From DASUFP01 sp036274495 (lineage in GTDB: Bacteria > Bacteroidota > Bacteroidia > AKYH767-A > OLB10), in assembly GCA_036274495.1 (NCBI GenBank), contig DASUFP010000041.1:16484-80483 (forward strand): a stretch of DNA of 64,000 nucleotides, read 5' to 3'. The first letter of the stretch is position 1; every line of letters starts with the position of its first letter. The position numbers were made by a program, and so were the translations under genes. Below, in pieces: positions 1-8,090 of the stretch. The notes under the pieces were generated by a model. The model saw nothing but the letters and a program-made list of their open reading frames with translations, was not told the DNA's origin and ran no database searches.

Positions 1-407
1 TAAATCAATTCTTTTTCCAGAAGTTTTTGAATGGAATAGTCACAGCTGACTCCCCTGATTTGCTCGAGTTCCGGTTTCGACATCGGTTGTTTGTAAGCGA
101 TAATGGCGAGTGTTTCGAGTGCGGCAGTAGAGAGTCTTTTTTTCTCTTTCATTTGCAGCATGACATGTATGGCAGAGTGAAAATCCTTCTTACTCAAAAA
201 CTGAAATCCGCCGGCAATTTCATTTAATTCAAAAGCGTGGTCTTCGTCATTAAACTTTTCCTTCAACTGGTAAATCGCATTCATAATGTCCTCACGTTCG
301 AGTTCCCATCCGTATGCATTTTTCAGACATGTGATCAATTCGTCAGGTGTAATAGGTTGTTCGGCTGCAAAAATGAGCGCTTCAACGTGTTGCTTTAAAA
401 GTTTCAT
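1..407 (-). CDS. scpB: Segregation and condensation protein B (partial, 3' end outside window)
   Basis: The reverse strand from the ATG at 407 reads MKLLKQHVEALIFAAEQPIT and stays open to the window edge, about 135 residues. The N-terminal winged-helix half of ScpB is recognisable: 'EALIFAAEQPIT', and further on 'LSTAALETLAIIAYKQPMSKPE' split around the typical 'ETLAIIAYKQP' motif, then 'EQIRGV'. ScpB is the kleisin-interacting subunit of the SMC-ScpAB complex, which works in chromosome condensation and segregation in the cytoplasm. The gene starts 36 bases downstream of the leuS stop on the same strand, so the two are probably co-transcribed. The C-terminal end is cut off by the window. Identification is confident from the motif; completeness cannot be judged. 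Confidence 0.9.
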   Translation of the reverse strand, partial: MKLLKQHVEALIFAAEQPITPDELITCLKNAYGWELEREDIMNAIYQLKEKFNDEDHAFELNEIAGGFQFLSKKDFHSAIHVMLQMKEKKRLSTAALETLAIIAYKQPMSKPELEQIRGVSCDYSIQKLLEKELI

Positions 408-443
408 TTACTATATCGTTTTTCGGAGTTATTTGATTTATTA

Positions 444-3215
444 TTATACCACCACATTCACAATGCGGCCCGGCACCACAATTACTTTTTTTGGAGCATT
501 CCCGTTCAGGTATTTTCCCATTTCACCCGCCCCGAGAACGCTTTCTTCCACTTGTTCTTTTGTCATACCCAATGGAAGTGTAATCTTGAATCGTGTTTTC
601 CCGTTTACAGATACCGGATACTCAAATTCATTATCTGCCAGAAAGCTTTGATTGAATATCGGAAATTGTGCATTTACAATACTTTGCTGATGGCCCATTT
701 TACTCCATAATTCCTCTGCTATATGCGGTGCAAAAGGAGCTATCAGAATTGCAAGTGGTTCGAGTATTGAGCGTTTATTGCACTTTAGTTCCGTAAGTTC
801 ATTTACACAAATCATAAATGAACTTACCGATGTGTTAAACGAAAACCTTTCAATGTCTTCGGTTACTTTCTTGATGGTTTTGTGCAATATTTTGAGTTCG
901 GAAGGAGACGGAGCTTCATCACTTACATTATAAGTTCCGTTACTAAACCAAAGCTTCCAGAATTTACGAAGAAAGTTAAACACTCCTGTAATGCCATTGG
1001 TATTCCACGGCTTGCTTTGTTCTATTGGCCCCAGAAACATCTCATACATGCGAAAACAATCGGCACCATATTGTGCTATAATGTCATCAGGACTGACTAC
1101 ATTCCATTTTGATTTCGACATTTTCTCGACTTCTGTACCGCATATATATTTCCCGTCTTCCAGTTCAAACTCCGCATCGGCATATTCATCACGCCATTTG
1201 CGAAACGCATCGATATCGAGAATGTTGTTGTTTACAATATTCACATCCACATGAAGTGCTGTGGTGATAAACTTATCTTTAAATCCGTAAGAAACAAATT
1301 TGTTAGTGCCATTTATGCGGTAAACAAAACAGGAAGTCCCCTGTATCATTCCCTGGTTAATAAGTTTTTTTGCGGGCTCATCAACCTTAATTACATTAAT
1401 ATCAAATAAGAATTTTGTCCAGAATCTGACATACAACAAATGGCCCGTTGCATGTTCTGATCCTCCCAGATAGAGGTCCACCTGTTTCCAGTAATCAAGT
1501 GCTTCAGCTGATGCGATTGCTTCGGTATTGTCAGGATCCATATATCTTAAAAAATACCAGGAAGAACCTGCCCATCCCGGCATTGTAGAAAGCTCGTATG
1601 AATAGTTGCCGTTGTGCTTCCATTCAATCGCCCGTCCCAGTGGCGGGTCACCGTCAGGAGTTGGGAGAAACGTATCTATTTCCGGCAAAACCAAAGGCAA
1701 TTCAGATTCATTTAGAGGATAAGGAATCCCGTCGATATAATATACGGGGATGGGTTCGCCCCAATAGCGCTGCCTTCCGAAAATGGCATCCCTTAGTCTG
1801 TAATTGATTTTCCTTTCACCGAAACCGTTTTCGGTAATCTTTTTGATCGCCAGCTGAATCGCATCCTCCACTTCAAGTCCGTTAAGAAAATCACTGTTCA
1901 CCAACTGACCCGATTTAGCTTCGTATGCTTCGGATGAGACATCGCCCCCTTTTACCACTTCTATAATATCCAAATGAAAATGCGACGCAAATGCATGGTC
2001 GCGGCCGTCGTGTCCGGGGACACCCATCACAGCACCGGTTCCATATCCGGCAAGCACATAATCGCCAATCCAAACGGGAATGTTTTTCCCTGTAAAGGGA
2101 TGAATAACATATGCGCCGGTAAATTGGCCCGTGACTTTTCTGACATCCGTCATGCGTTCCCTTTCACTCCGGTTCTTCGCATAGGCGACATAGTTAGCAA
2201 CAGCTCCGGCATACTCAGGTGTGGTTATGTGTTCGACCAACTCGTGCTCAGGTGCAAGAGTAATAAAAGAAACACCGAAAATGGTATCAGGGCGGGTGGT
2301 AAATACTTCTATCAGGTTATTATTGGCTGGAGTTGCATCAGCAAGTTTAAAACGCACCATTGCACCCTCCGATTTCCCTATCCAGTTGCGCTGGGCTTCT
2401 TTGAGCGATTCACTCCAGTCAATGTGGTCCAGTCCTTCGAGAAGTCTTTCGGCATATGCGCTGATGCGCATACTCCATTGTTTCATTTTTTTCCGTTCAA
2501 CCGGAAATCCTCCTCTTTCTGAAACGCCGTCTTTAACCTCTTCATTTGCAAGCACTGTTCCGAGTCCGGGACACCAGTTAACCATTGTTTCACTAAGGAA
2601 TGCGAGACGGTACTTTAGCAACACCAGCTGTTGTTCCTTAGGTTCCATTGCGTTCCACTCGTCGGCAGTGAACGATACGGTCTCGTCACAAACAGCCTGC
2701 ACCCCCTTGTTTCCGGAACGGCTAAAGATGCTTATGAGTGACGCTATCGGCTCGGCTTTACCTGAAGCAACATTATACCAGGAGCCGAAGAGTTTTAAAA
2801 AAATCCATTGTGTCCAACGGTAATAGGAAGGGTCGCTTGTGCGCACCTCTCTTGACCAATCGTAGGCAAAGCCCATACGGTCGAGCTGGTTGCGATACCT
2901 CTCAATATTGTTAAGGGTTGTAACGGCAGGGTGCTGTCCGGTTTGAATGGCATATTGCTCGGCCGGAAGTCCGAATGAATCGTACCCCATCGGATGCAAA
3001 ACATTGAATCCCCTGAGGCGCTTATACCTTGAGAAAATATCTGAAGCGATGTACCCTAACGGATGACCGACGTGCAATCCGGCACCGGAAGGATAGGGAA
3101 ACATGTCGAGTACGTAATATTTCTCCCGGGAAGTGTCGGTTTCAACCTTATACGTTCCGGACTCCCGCCAGCTTTGTTGCCATTTTTCTTCTATTTCCCT
3201 GAAATTATACTCCAT
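444..3215 (-). CDS. leuS: Leucyl-tRNA synthetase
   Basis: Class Ia aminoacyl-tRNA synthetase that charges tRNA-Leu in the cytoplasm. The protein has 923 residues. The ATP-binding HIGH motif appears as HVGH at residues 48-51, the KMSKS loop at 698-702, and the editing (CP1) domain between them contains the threonine-rich stretch 'VFTTRPDTIFG'. Two insertions are visible: one after 'WTQWIFLKLFGSWYN' and one of about 70 residues just before KMSKS. In my recollection these are usual for Bacteroidota LeuRS, which makes it somewhat longer than the roughly 860 residues of E. coli LeuRS. It is divergent from ftsX and is followed 36 bases later by scpB. Confidence 0.97.
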   Translation of the reverse strand: MEYNFREIEEKWQQSWRESGTYKVETDTSREKYYVLDMFPYPSGAGLHVGHPLGYIASDIFSRYKRLRGFNVLHPMGYDSFGLPAEQYAIQTGQHPAVTTLNNIERYRNQLDRMGFAYDWSREVRTSDPSYYRWTQWIFLKLFGSWYNVASGKAEPIASLISIFSRSGNKGVQAVCDETVSFTADEWNAMEPKEQQLVLLKYRLAFLSETMVNWCPGLGTVLANEEVKDGVSERGGFPVERKKMKQWSMRISAYAERLLEGLDHIDWSESLKEAQRNWIGKSEGAMVRFKLADATPANNNLIEVFTTRPDTIFGVSFITLAPEHELVEHITTPEYAGAVANYVAYAKNRSERERMTDVRKVTGQFTGAYVIHPFTGKNIPVWIGDYVLAGYGTGAVMGVPGHDGRDHAFASHFHLDIIEVVKGGDVSSEAYEAKSGQLVNSDFLNGLEVEDAIQLAIKKITENGFGERKINYRLRDAIFGRQRYWGEPIPVYYIDGIPYPLNESELPLVLPEIDTFLPTPDGDPPLGRAIEWKHNGNYSYELSTMPGWAGSSWYFLRYMDPDNTEAIASAEALDYWKQVDLYLGGSEHATGHLLYVRFWTKFLFDINVIKVDEPAKKLINQGMIQGTSCFVYRINGTNKFVSYGFKDKFITTALHVDVNIVNNNILDIDAFRKWRDEYADAEFELEDGKYICGTEVEKMSKSKWNVVSPDDIIAQYGADCFRMYEMFLGPIEQSKPWNTNGITGVFNFLRKFWKLWFSNGTYNVSDEAPSPSELKILHKTIKKVTEDIERFSFNTSVSSFMICVNELTELKCNKRSILEPLAILIAPFAPHIAEELWSKMGHQQSIVNAQFPIFNQSFLADNEFEYPVSVNGKTRFKITLPLGMTKEQVEESVLGAGEMGKYLNGNAPKKVIVVPGRIVNVVV

Positions 3216-3239
3216 CTTCCATTGTTTAAAACGGGCCTA

Positions 3240-3247
3240 CGAAGATA
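3240..3247 (-). promoter_or_regulatory. Possible -7 element for leuS-scpB
   Basis: On the minus strand this reads TATCTTCG, matching the Bacteroidota -7 consensus TAnnTTTG at seven of eight positions, 25 bases upstream of the leuS start. No clear -33 TTG is seen at the expected distance, so support is weak. Confidence 0.35.
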
Positions 3248-3326
3248 GCAAAAACAGTGGTTCCGACTGCTTTGCCACCTGTTAACAGTCAGACTAAAAG
3301 GCCGTTAAATTGACCCTGAAAAACCC

Positions 3327-3334
3327 TACTTTTG
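3327..3334 (+). promoter_or_regulatory. -7 promoter element that decides the ftsX start
   Basis: TACTTTTG is an exact match to the Bacteroidota -7 consensus TAnnTTTG and lies 17 bases before the ATG at 3352. A start about seven bases downstream would give a leader of roughly ten bases. The element lies inside the longer reading frame that opens with TTG at 3310, which argues that the TTG is not the real start. Confidence 0.5.
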
Positions 3335-3351
3335 TGGCGCCCGACCCAAAA

Positions 3352-4227
3352 ATGACGCTACAATCCGGAAAAATGGCCCGCAAAACCCTGCGGACCTCCT
3401 ACATATCAACCGTTATCAGTATAGCGCTGGTCCTCTTTATGATAGGGACGCTTGGGGTTTTGGTATTACATGCCAACCGGTTATCCAATTATTTGAAGGA
3501 GAACATTCAGCTGAATGTTACCTTGCTTCCGGACGCAGGCGACCAGGATATTGAAAAATTACGGCAAACCCTTAAAAGTTCACCTGCAATACTTGATTTT
3601 GAGTATGTTACCAAGGACTCGGCAGCTGCGCAGCTTACACGTGAGCTGGGTGAGGATTTTGTATCGTTTTTAGGCTACAATCCATTGTTAGCGACATTTG
3701 ATATCAGGCTCAATGCCGATTATGCGCAAACAGACAGTATTAATCGTCTCAAATCGATAATCAGTTCCTCGCCGGCTGTTAAAGAAATACATTATCAGGA
3801 ATCGCTCATACATTCGATCAACAAGAACGTCAGGACACTTGCCTTGATTATTTTAGGATTCAGTGCCTTGCTGTTATTTATTGCCGCCGCTCTTATCAAC
3901 AACACCATTCGTATTTCGCTCTACTCAAAAAGGATGCTTATCAAAAGCATGAAGCTGGTTGGTGCAACGAGGGGTTTTATCAGAAAACCGTTTATGATAA
4001 GTGGTATTAAACAGGGCGTTTATGGTGCTGTAATAGCCAACTTGTTACTTGCCGGCATTTTGTATCTCGCCCGGGTTAAAATCCCCGAACTGGGAGCTAT
4101 TCAGGATATTAATATGCTGCTTGTATTAATGGGCGGGGTTACCCTTATGGGAATATTCATTTCAGCAGTAAGCACACTGCTTGCCGTTAATAAGTACCTT
4201 CGTAAAAACTCAGAAGACCTTTACTAA
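3352..4227 (+). CDS. ftsX: Cell division protein FtsX (ABC transporter permease-like)
   Basis: FtsX is the membrane partner of the ATPase FtsE and couples divisome assembly to peptidoglycan hydrolase activation at the septum. The 291-residue protein has the family layout: a short cytoplasmic N-terminus with 'KTLRTSYISTVISIALVLFMIG' forming the first membrane segment, a periplasmic domain of about 130 residues ('LKENIQLNVTLLPDAGDQDIEKL'), then three membrane segments, with 'SMKLVGATRGFIRKPF' in the cytoplasmic loop, the most conserved FtsX motif. I chose the ATG at 3352 because an exact -7 promoter element at 3327-3334 lies inside the longer TTG-initiated frame (3310); ATG 3373 is another option. 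It leads a tight run with DUF3098, uppP and truB. ftsE is not in the window. Confidence 0.93.
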   Translation: MTLQSGKMARKTLRTSYISTVISIALVLFMIGTLGVLVLHANRLSNYLKENIQLNVTLLPDAGDQDIEKLRQTLKSSPAILDFEYVTKDSAAAQLTRELGEDFVSFLGYNPLLATFDIRLNADYAQTDSINRLKSIISSSPAVKEIHYQESLIHSINKNVRTLALIILGFSALLLFIAAALINNTIRISLYSKRMLIKSMKLVGATRGFIRKPFMISGIKQGVYGAVIANLLLAGILYLARVKIPELGAIQDINMLLVLMGGVTLMGIFISAVSTLLAVNKYLRKNSEDLY

Positions 4228-4237
4228 AACTAAAACC

Positions 4238-4486
4238 ATGAGTAAAGTTAACAAAGAAAAAGTCAAAGGCGATTTCGCTTTCGGCAGAACCAATTACATC
4301 CTGATGCTTGCAGGTGTCGGGCTGATTGTTCTGGGATTTATCCTCATGTCAGGAGGTGGCACCGACAATCCGAATGAATTTAATGAAGCTGTATTCAGCA
4401 CCCGCCGGATTACTATTGCGCCGATAGTTGTACTTGCCGGTTTTGCACTTGAAGTATTTGCCATTGTAAAAAAAGCAAACGACTGA
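4238..4486 (+). CDS. DUF3098 small membrane protein
   Basis: This is an 82-residue protein starting MSKVNKEKVKGDFAFGRTNY at the ATG at 4238; the open frame extends 19 codons upstream into the end of ftsX, but the ATG ten bases after the ftsX stop is more natural. It has two predicted membrane segments ('YILMLAGVGLIVLGFILMSG' and 'ITIAPIVVLAGFALEVFAIV') around a short polar loop containing 'NPNEFNEAVFSTRR'. The pattern 'F.FGR.NY.LM..G....GF.LM.GG....P..FN..IFS.RR....P' is that of DUF3098, a Bacteroidota family of unknown function commonly encoded between ftsX and uppP. Its place suggests a role near cell division or envelope synthesis, but no function is shown. Confidence 0.9.
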   Translation: MSKVNKEKVKGDFAFGRTNYILMLAGVGLIVLGFILMSGGGTDNPNEFNEAVFSTRRITIAPIVVLAGFALEVFAIVKKAND

Positions 4487-4496
4487 ATTCTGAAAT

Positions 4497-5294
4497 ATGA
4501 CAACCTGGGAAGCTGTTATTCTTGGCATTATTGAAGGTATTACCGAATTTCTTCCTGTCTCTTCAACAGGACATATGATAATTGCTTCATCGCTGATGGG
4601 AATAGCTGAAGACAGTTTCACAAAAACATTTACTGTCAGCATTCAGTTTGGCGCGATACTATCGGTTGTGATTCTTTATTGGAAACGGTTTTTCCAGTCT
4701 GTCGATTTTTATCTGAAACTTTTTGTCGCTTTTATTCCCGCGGTTGTTTTCGGAATGTTGCTTAACGACTGGATTGATTCATTGCTTGGCAACGTAGCTG
4801 TGGTTGCATTTATGTTGCTTGCCGGGGGAATTTTTCTGGTTTTTATGGATAAGTTCATCAAGGAAAAAACAGAAATGACAGATGATGATATATCATACAA
4901 ATCTGCATTTAAGATCGGAATGTTTCAGATTATGGCAATGGTGCCCGGCGTATCGAGATCTGCTGCCACAATAATTGGAGGGCTTGTTCAGGGATTGTCG
5001 CGTAAAACCGCAGCGGAGTTTTCATTTTTCCTGGCTGTGCCAACGATGTTTGCCGCAATGGTGTACAAAATTTTTAAGTTCTACAAATCGGGGGTTATTA
5101 TTCAGCAGGAACAAATTTCTTTATTGCTGATAGGTAACCTTATTGCTTTTATTGTTGCCATTCTTGCGATCCGGTCGTTTATTGGAGTAATCACAAAATA
5201 CGGCCTCAAAGTTTACGGTTATTACCGCATCGTTGTCGGTGTTTTGATCATTCTCATGATGATAATGGGAGTAGATCTGAAACTTGTGGATTAA
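4497..5294 (+). CDS. uppP: Undecaprenyl-diphosphatase
   Basis: An integral membrane phosphatase (BacA/UppP family) that converts undecaprenyl diphosphate to the monophosphate carrier used for peptidoglycan and O-antigen building blocks. The 265-residue protein carries both signature motifs: the acidic motif EGITE at residues 13-17 followed by FLPVSSTGH, and the second motif 'PGVSRSAATI' near residue 155. About seven to eight membrane segments are visible, and the length matches the family. It begins ten bases after the DUF3098 stop and ends six bases before truB, so it belongs to the ftsX operon. Confidence 0.97.
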   Translation: MTTWEAVILGIIEGITEFLPVSSTGHMIIASSLMGIAEDSFTKTFTVSIQFGAILSVVILYWKRFFQSVDFYLKLFVAFIPAVVFGMLLNDWIDSLLGNVAVVAFMLLAGGIFLVFMDKFIKEKTEMTDDDISYKSAFKIGMFQIMAMVPGVSRSAATIIGGLVQGLSRKTAAEFSFFLAVPTMFAAMVYKIFKFYKSGVIIQQEQISLLLIGNLIAFIVAILAIRSFIGVITKYGLKVYGYYRIVVGVLIILMMIMGVDLKLVD

Positions 5295-5300
5295 TTCCTG

Positions 5301-5984
5301 ATGGATTTCGAAAACGGTGAGGTCCTTTTATTTGACAAGCCCTACAAGTGGACTTCTTTTGATCTTGTCCGCAAAATAAGATATGTTACAAAAACCAAAA
5401 AAGTAGGACATGCGGGCACACTTGATCCGCTTGCCACAGGGCTGCTCATTATTTGCACAGGCAAAAAGACCAAAATAATAGATCAGATTCAGGGACAGGA
5501 AAAGGAGTATACCGGTTCTTTTTTCCTGGGCGCGACTACTCCTTGTTTCGATAAGGAACAGCCTGTAAACAATACCTTCCCTACCGATCATATAGGCAAA
5601 GCCGATATCCTCAAAGCCGCCGATCATTTTTGCGGAGAATTGCTTCAGATGCCTCCACCCTTTTCTGCCATACGCGTAGGTGGCAAGCGTGCTTACGAAT
5701 TAGCACGACAGGGCAAAGAAGTCCCGCTGGAGCCGCGAAAAGTTACCATAACCACTTTTCAGATCACCTCCATTGAGTTGCCGCTTATCCATTTCAAAAT
5801 TGTGTGCAGCAAGGGAACGTATATCCGGTCGCTGGCAAATGATTTTGGTGTCTACCTTAAAAGTGGTGCTTACCTGAATGAGCTGTGCCGGACCAGGATT
5901 GGAATATATTCACTGGAAAATGCCACAAGCCCTGAAACATTTGAAGTTGCGGTGAAGGCCGCCAGAAATAGCATATCTGATTGA
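5301..5984 (+). CDS. truB: tRNA pseudouridine(55) synthase
   Basis: TruB isomerises U55 in the T-loop of tRNAs to pseudouridine. The 227-residue protein shows 'GEVLLFDKPYKWTSFDLV' at the N-terminus and the catalytic segment GHAGTLDPLATGLL with the nucleophile Asp at residue 42. The 'KGTYIRSLA' strand follows near residue 173. It has the short form without a large PUA domain, as is common in Bacteroidota. It is the last gene of the ftsX-DUF3098-uppP-truB block; a gap of about 210 bases with a hairpin and a promoter follows. Confidence 0.96.
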   Translation: MDFENGEVLLFDKPYKWTSFDLVRKIRYVTKTKKVGHAGTLDPLATGLLIICTGKKTKIIDQIQGQEKEYTGSFFLGATTPCFDKEQPVNNTFPTDHIGKADILKAADHFCGELLQMPPPFSAIRVGGKRAYELARQGKEVPLEPRKVTITTFQITSIELPLIHFKIVCSKGTYIRSLANDFGVYLKSGAYLNELCRTRIGIYSLENATSPETFEVAVKAARNSISD

Positions 5985-6037
5985 TATACTGTCTTTTGTG
6001 TTCTGTACGCGGATTGTTTTAAATCATCTTAATGTCT

Positions 6038-6066
6038 GATTTTCAGGTGATTTGAAAATCCGATTT
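6038..6066 (+). terminator. Possible terminator after truB
   Basis: Perfect 8-base arms GATTTTCA (6038-6045) and TGAAAATC (6053-6060) enclose a 7-base loop, followed by CGATTTTT. It lies 54 bases after the truB stop. The stem is AT-rich, so strength is doubtful. Confidence 0.35.
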
Positions 6067-6115
6067 TTGGCGATTTTGTTAATTTTGTGGTTCATTTTCA
6101 GCTAATTATAAGCCG

Positions 6116-6150
6116 TTTTGCTGAAACGGCCTGAACCTGTACTATCTTTG
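6116..6150 (+). promoter_or_regulatory. Promoter of queA (-33 TTTTG, -7 TATCTTTG)
   Basis: TTTTG at 6116-6120 is followed after 22 bases by TATCTTTG at 6143-6150, an exact TAnnTTTG match, 44 bases before the queA ATG. The -33 box lies inside an inverted repeat (7-base arms at 6112-6118 and 6124-6130), and a second smaller dyad (5-base arms at 6155-6159 and 6163-6167) lies just after the -7 element. Confidence 0.7.
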
Positions 6151-6193
6151 CACCCCGTTTTTAACGGATTTACTATTTAACATCACAACCTGT

Positions 6194-7243
6194 ATGAAAC
6201 TGTCCCAGTTTAAATTCAACATCAGTGAAAATTTACTTGCCAACCACCCCTCAGCAAATCGGGACGAATCGCGTTTGATGGTTGTTGACCGTTCAACGGG
6301 AAAAATTGAACATAAGGTTTTCAAGGATATCCTCAATTATTTCAGCGAGGATGATGTAATGATTTTGAACAATACCCGGGTATTTCCTGCCAGATTGTAT
6401 GGTAACAAGGAAAAAACCGGTGCCAAGATTGAGGTTTTTCTGTTGCGTGAACTTAACAGGGAAAGCAAACTCTGGGATGTACTGGTTGATCCGGCACGAA
6501 AAATCAGGATCGGCAACAAGTTATACTTCGGTGAAAATGATATGCTGGTTGCCGAAGTAATCGACAACACCACCTCAAGAGGGAGAACTCTCCGCTTTCT
6601 TTTTGATGGAACGCCTGAAGAGTTTCGTAATACCATTGAAATTCTCGGTCATACTCCTTTGCCAAAATATATCAAGCGTAAAGCGGAACCTGCCGACAAG
6701 GATCGCTACCAGACTGTTTTTGCAAAACATGAAGGAGCGGTTGCAGCACCCACGGCGGGATTGCATTTCAGCAGGGAGCTGCTAAAGCGGCTGGAGCTGA
6801 AAGGTGTCCACATGGCTGAAGTAACTTTACACGTAGGCCTTGGTACTTTCAGGCCGGTAGAAGTTGAGGATTTAACCAAGCACAAGATGGATTCGGAACA
6901 GTTTATCATTCCTCAATCTGCGTCCGATATTGTAAATAAAGCAAAAGCAAAGAAGAAGCGTATTTGTGCTATCGGTACTACCAGTATGCGTGCAATCGAG
7001 TCATCGGTGAGTACCATGGGTGAATTAAAACCTGCATCGGGATGGACAAACAAGTTTATTTTTCCTCCTTATGATTTTTCAGTTGCCAATTGCATGGTGA
7101 CTAATTTCCATATGCCTGAATCTACTTTGTTAATGATGACAGCCGCTTTTGGCGGATACGATTTGATAATGCAGGCATATAAAACCGCCATCAAAGAAAA
7201 ATATCGCTTTTTCAGTTATGGCGATGCGATGCTTATTATCTGA
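6194..7243 (+). CDS. queA: S-adenosylmethionine:tRNA ribosyltransferase-isomerase
   Basis: QueA transfers and isomerises the ribosyl group of S-adenosylmethionine onto 7-aminomethyl-7-deazaguanine in tRNA, giving epoxyqueuosine. The 349-residue length is normal. The opening 'MKLSQFKFNISENLLANHPS', the 'LNNTRVFPARLYG' motif, 'HEGAVAAPTAGLHFS' and 'HVGLGTFRPVEVEDLTKHKMDSE' are all diagnostic, as is the C-terminal 'NFHMPESTLLMM'. It has its own promoter at 6116-6150 and is followed nine bases later by ispD. A second probable queuosine gene, a queD-like gene, lies at 41.5 kb. Confidence 0.97.
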   Translation: MKLSQFKFNISENLLANHPSANRDESRLMVVDRSTGKIEHKVFKDILNYFSEDDVMILNNTRVFPARLYGNKEKTGAKIEVFLLRELNRESKLWDVLVDPARKIRIGNKLYFGENDMLVAEVIDNTTSRGRTLRFLFDGTPEEFRNTIEILGHTPLPKYIKRKAEPADKDRYQTVFAKHEGAVAAPTAGLHFSRELLKRLELKGVHMAEVTLHVGLGTFRPVEVEDLTKHKMDSEQFIIPQSASDIVNKAKAKKKRICAIGTTSMRAIESSVSTMGELKPASGWTNKFIFPPYDFSVANCMVTNFHMPESTLLMMTAAFGGYDLIMQAYKTAIKEKYRFFSYGDAMLII

Positions 7244-7252
7244 TAACAGCTA

Positions 7253-7912
7253 TTGAAAAAGTTCGCTGTACTGGTAGCCGGCGGGCATGGGGCCCGAATG
7301 GGAAATGAACTTCCTAAACAGTTTTTACCCCTTTGCGGAAAGCCCATTTTACTGCAAACGCTGTTAAAATTCGCCGATGAAGCGGACGAAATACTGCTTG
7401 TTCTGCCGGCTTCCCATATAGACTTCTGGAACGATCAGCAGTTGCATTTTGATACGCATGTGCAACACCGTGTAGTTGCCGGAGGAAATACCCGTACCGA
7501 ATCGGTAAAAAACGCTCTTTCGGTTTTACCTGAACAGGGAGTTGTTGCCATCCACGATGCTGTAAGACCTTTAGTTTCCAAAAGTTTAATTCAGGCAGCC
7601 TTTGCGACTGCTGTCCAATATGGCAGTGCCGTACCCATGATTGAAGTCAGAGAATCGCTTCGCATCAAGAAAGGAACCGATACGGTTGCTGTAAACCGTG
7701 AAGATTATTTGGCTGTGCAAACTCCCCAGTGTTTTGATTTATCCCGAATCAAGACTGCATATAAATCACTTGAAAGCACCTATTCGGATGATGCAAGCGT
7801 ATTTAGTGCAGCAGGAAATAAAATCAAATCAATAAAAGGGGATCCTTCCAATATAAAAATTACCTATAAGGAAGATTTGCTGTTTGCAACTGCCTATCTG
7901 CAACAGGCCTGA
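7253..7912 (+). CDS. ispD: 2-C-methyl-D-erythritol 4-phosphate cytidylyltransferase
   Basis: IspD couples CTP to methylerythritol phosphate, the third step of the MEP isoprenoid pathway. The protein is 219 residues long and starts with TTG at 7253 (MKKFAVLVAGGHGARMG), since no ATG is suitably placed. It shows the nucleotide-binding loop 'VAGGHGARMGNELPKQFLPL', 'VAIHDAVRPLVSKSLI', 'VQTPQCFDLSRI' and 'TYSDDASVFSAAG', all typical of the family. It is separated from queA by nine bases and is probably co-transcribed. dxs, the first pathway gene, is at 30.5 kb in this window. Confidence 0.95.
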   Translation: MKKFAVLVAGGHGARMGNELPKQFLPLCGKPILLQTLLKFADEADEILLVLPASHIDFWNDQQLHFDTHVQHRVVAGGNTRTESVKNALSVLPEQGVVAIHDAVRPLVSKSLIQAAFATAVQYGSAVPMIEVRESLRIKKGTDTVAVNREDYLAVQTPQCFDLSRIKTAYKSLESTYSDDASVFSAAGNKIKSIKGDPSNIKITYKEDLLFATAYLQQA

Positions 7913-8011
7913 TAAATGAGAGGGAATGATTTCCTCGCGAATATCATTCTATGATAACTTTCCTGTTTTTTATGCGTTTAACAAAGCCACAGGGAACGTT
8001 TTCATAGACTC

Positions 8012-8033
8012 TTTTAACATTTCAATGTTAAAA
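8012..8033. repeat. Perfect 10-base inverted repeat upstream of the LysM carboxypeptidase gene
   Basis: Arms TTTTAACATT (8012-8021) and AATGTTAAAA (8024-8033) are perfectly complementary around a two-base centre. It lies 58 bases before the ATG at 8091. With a two-base loop it is better read as a protein-binding palindrome than as an RNA hairpin. No known regulator is recognised. Confidence 0.45.
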
Positions 8034-8090
8034 ACAGAGTGAAACACAACCTGTTATACCTGGATATTATAGGTAAACTTGCCGGAGAAA

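Noticed and set aside
1974..2823. Long plus-strand open frames opposite leuS
   Set aside because: They overlap completely the well supported leuS coding sequence; translations lack motifs and are Ser/Cys-rich as expected for a shadow frame.
7924..7949. GAATGAT/ATCATTC inverted repeat after ispD
   Set aside because: Seven-base AT-rich arms with a 12-base loop and no T-run; not a credible terminator.
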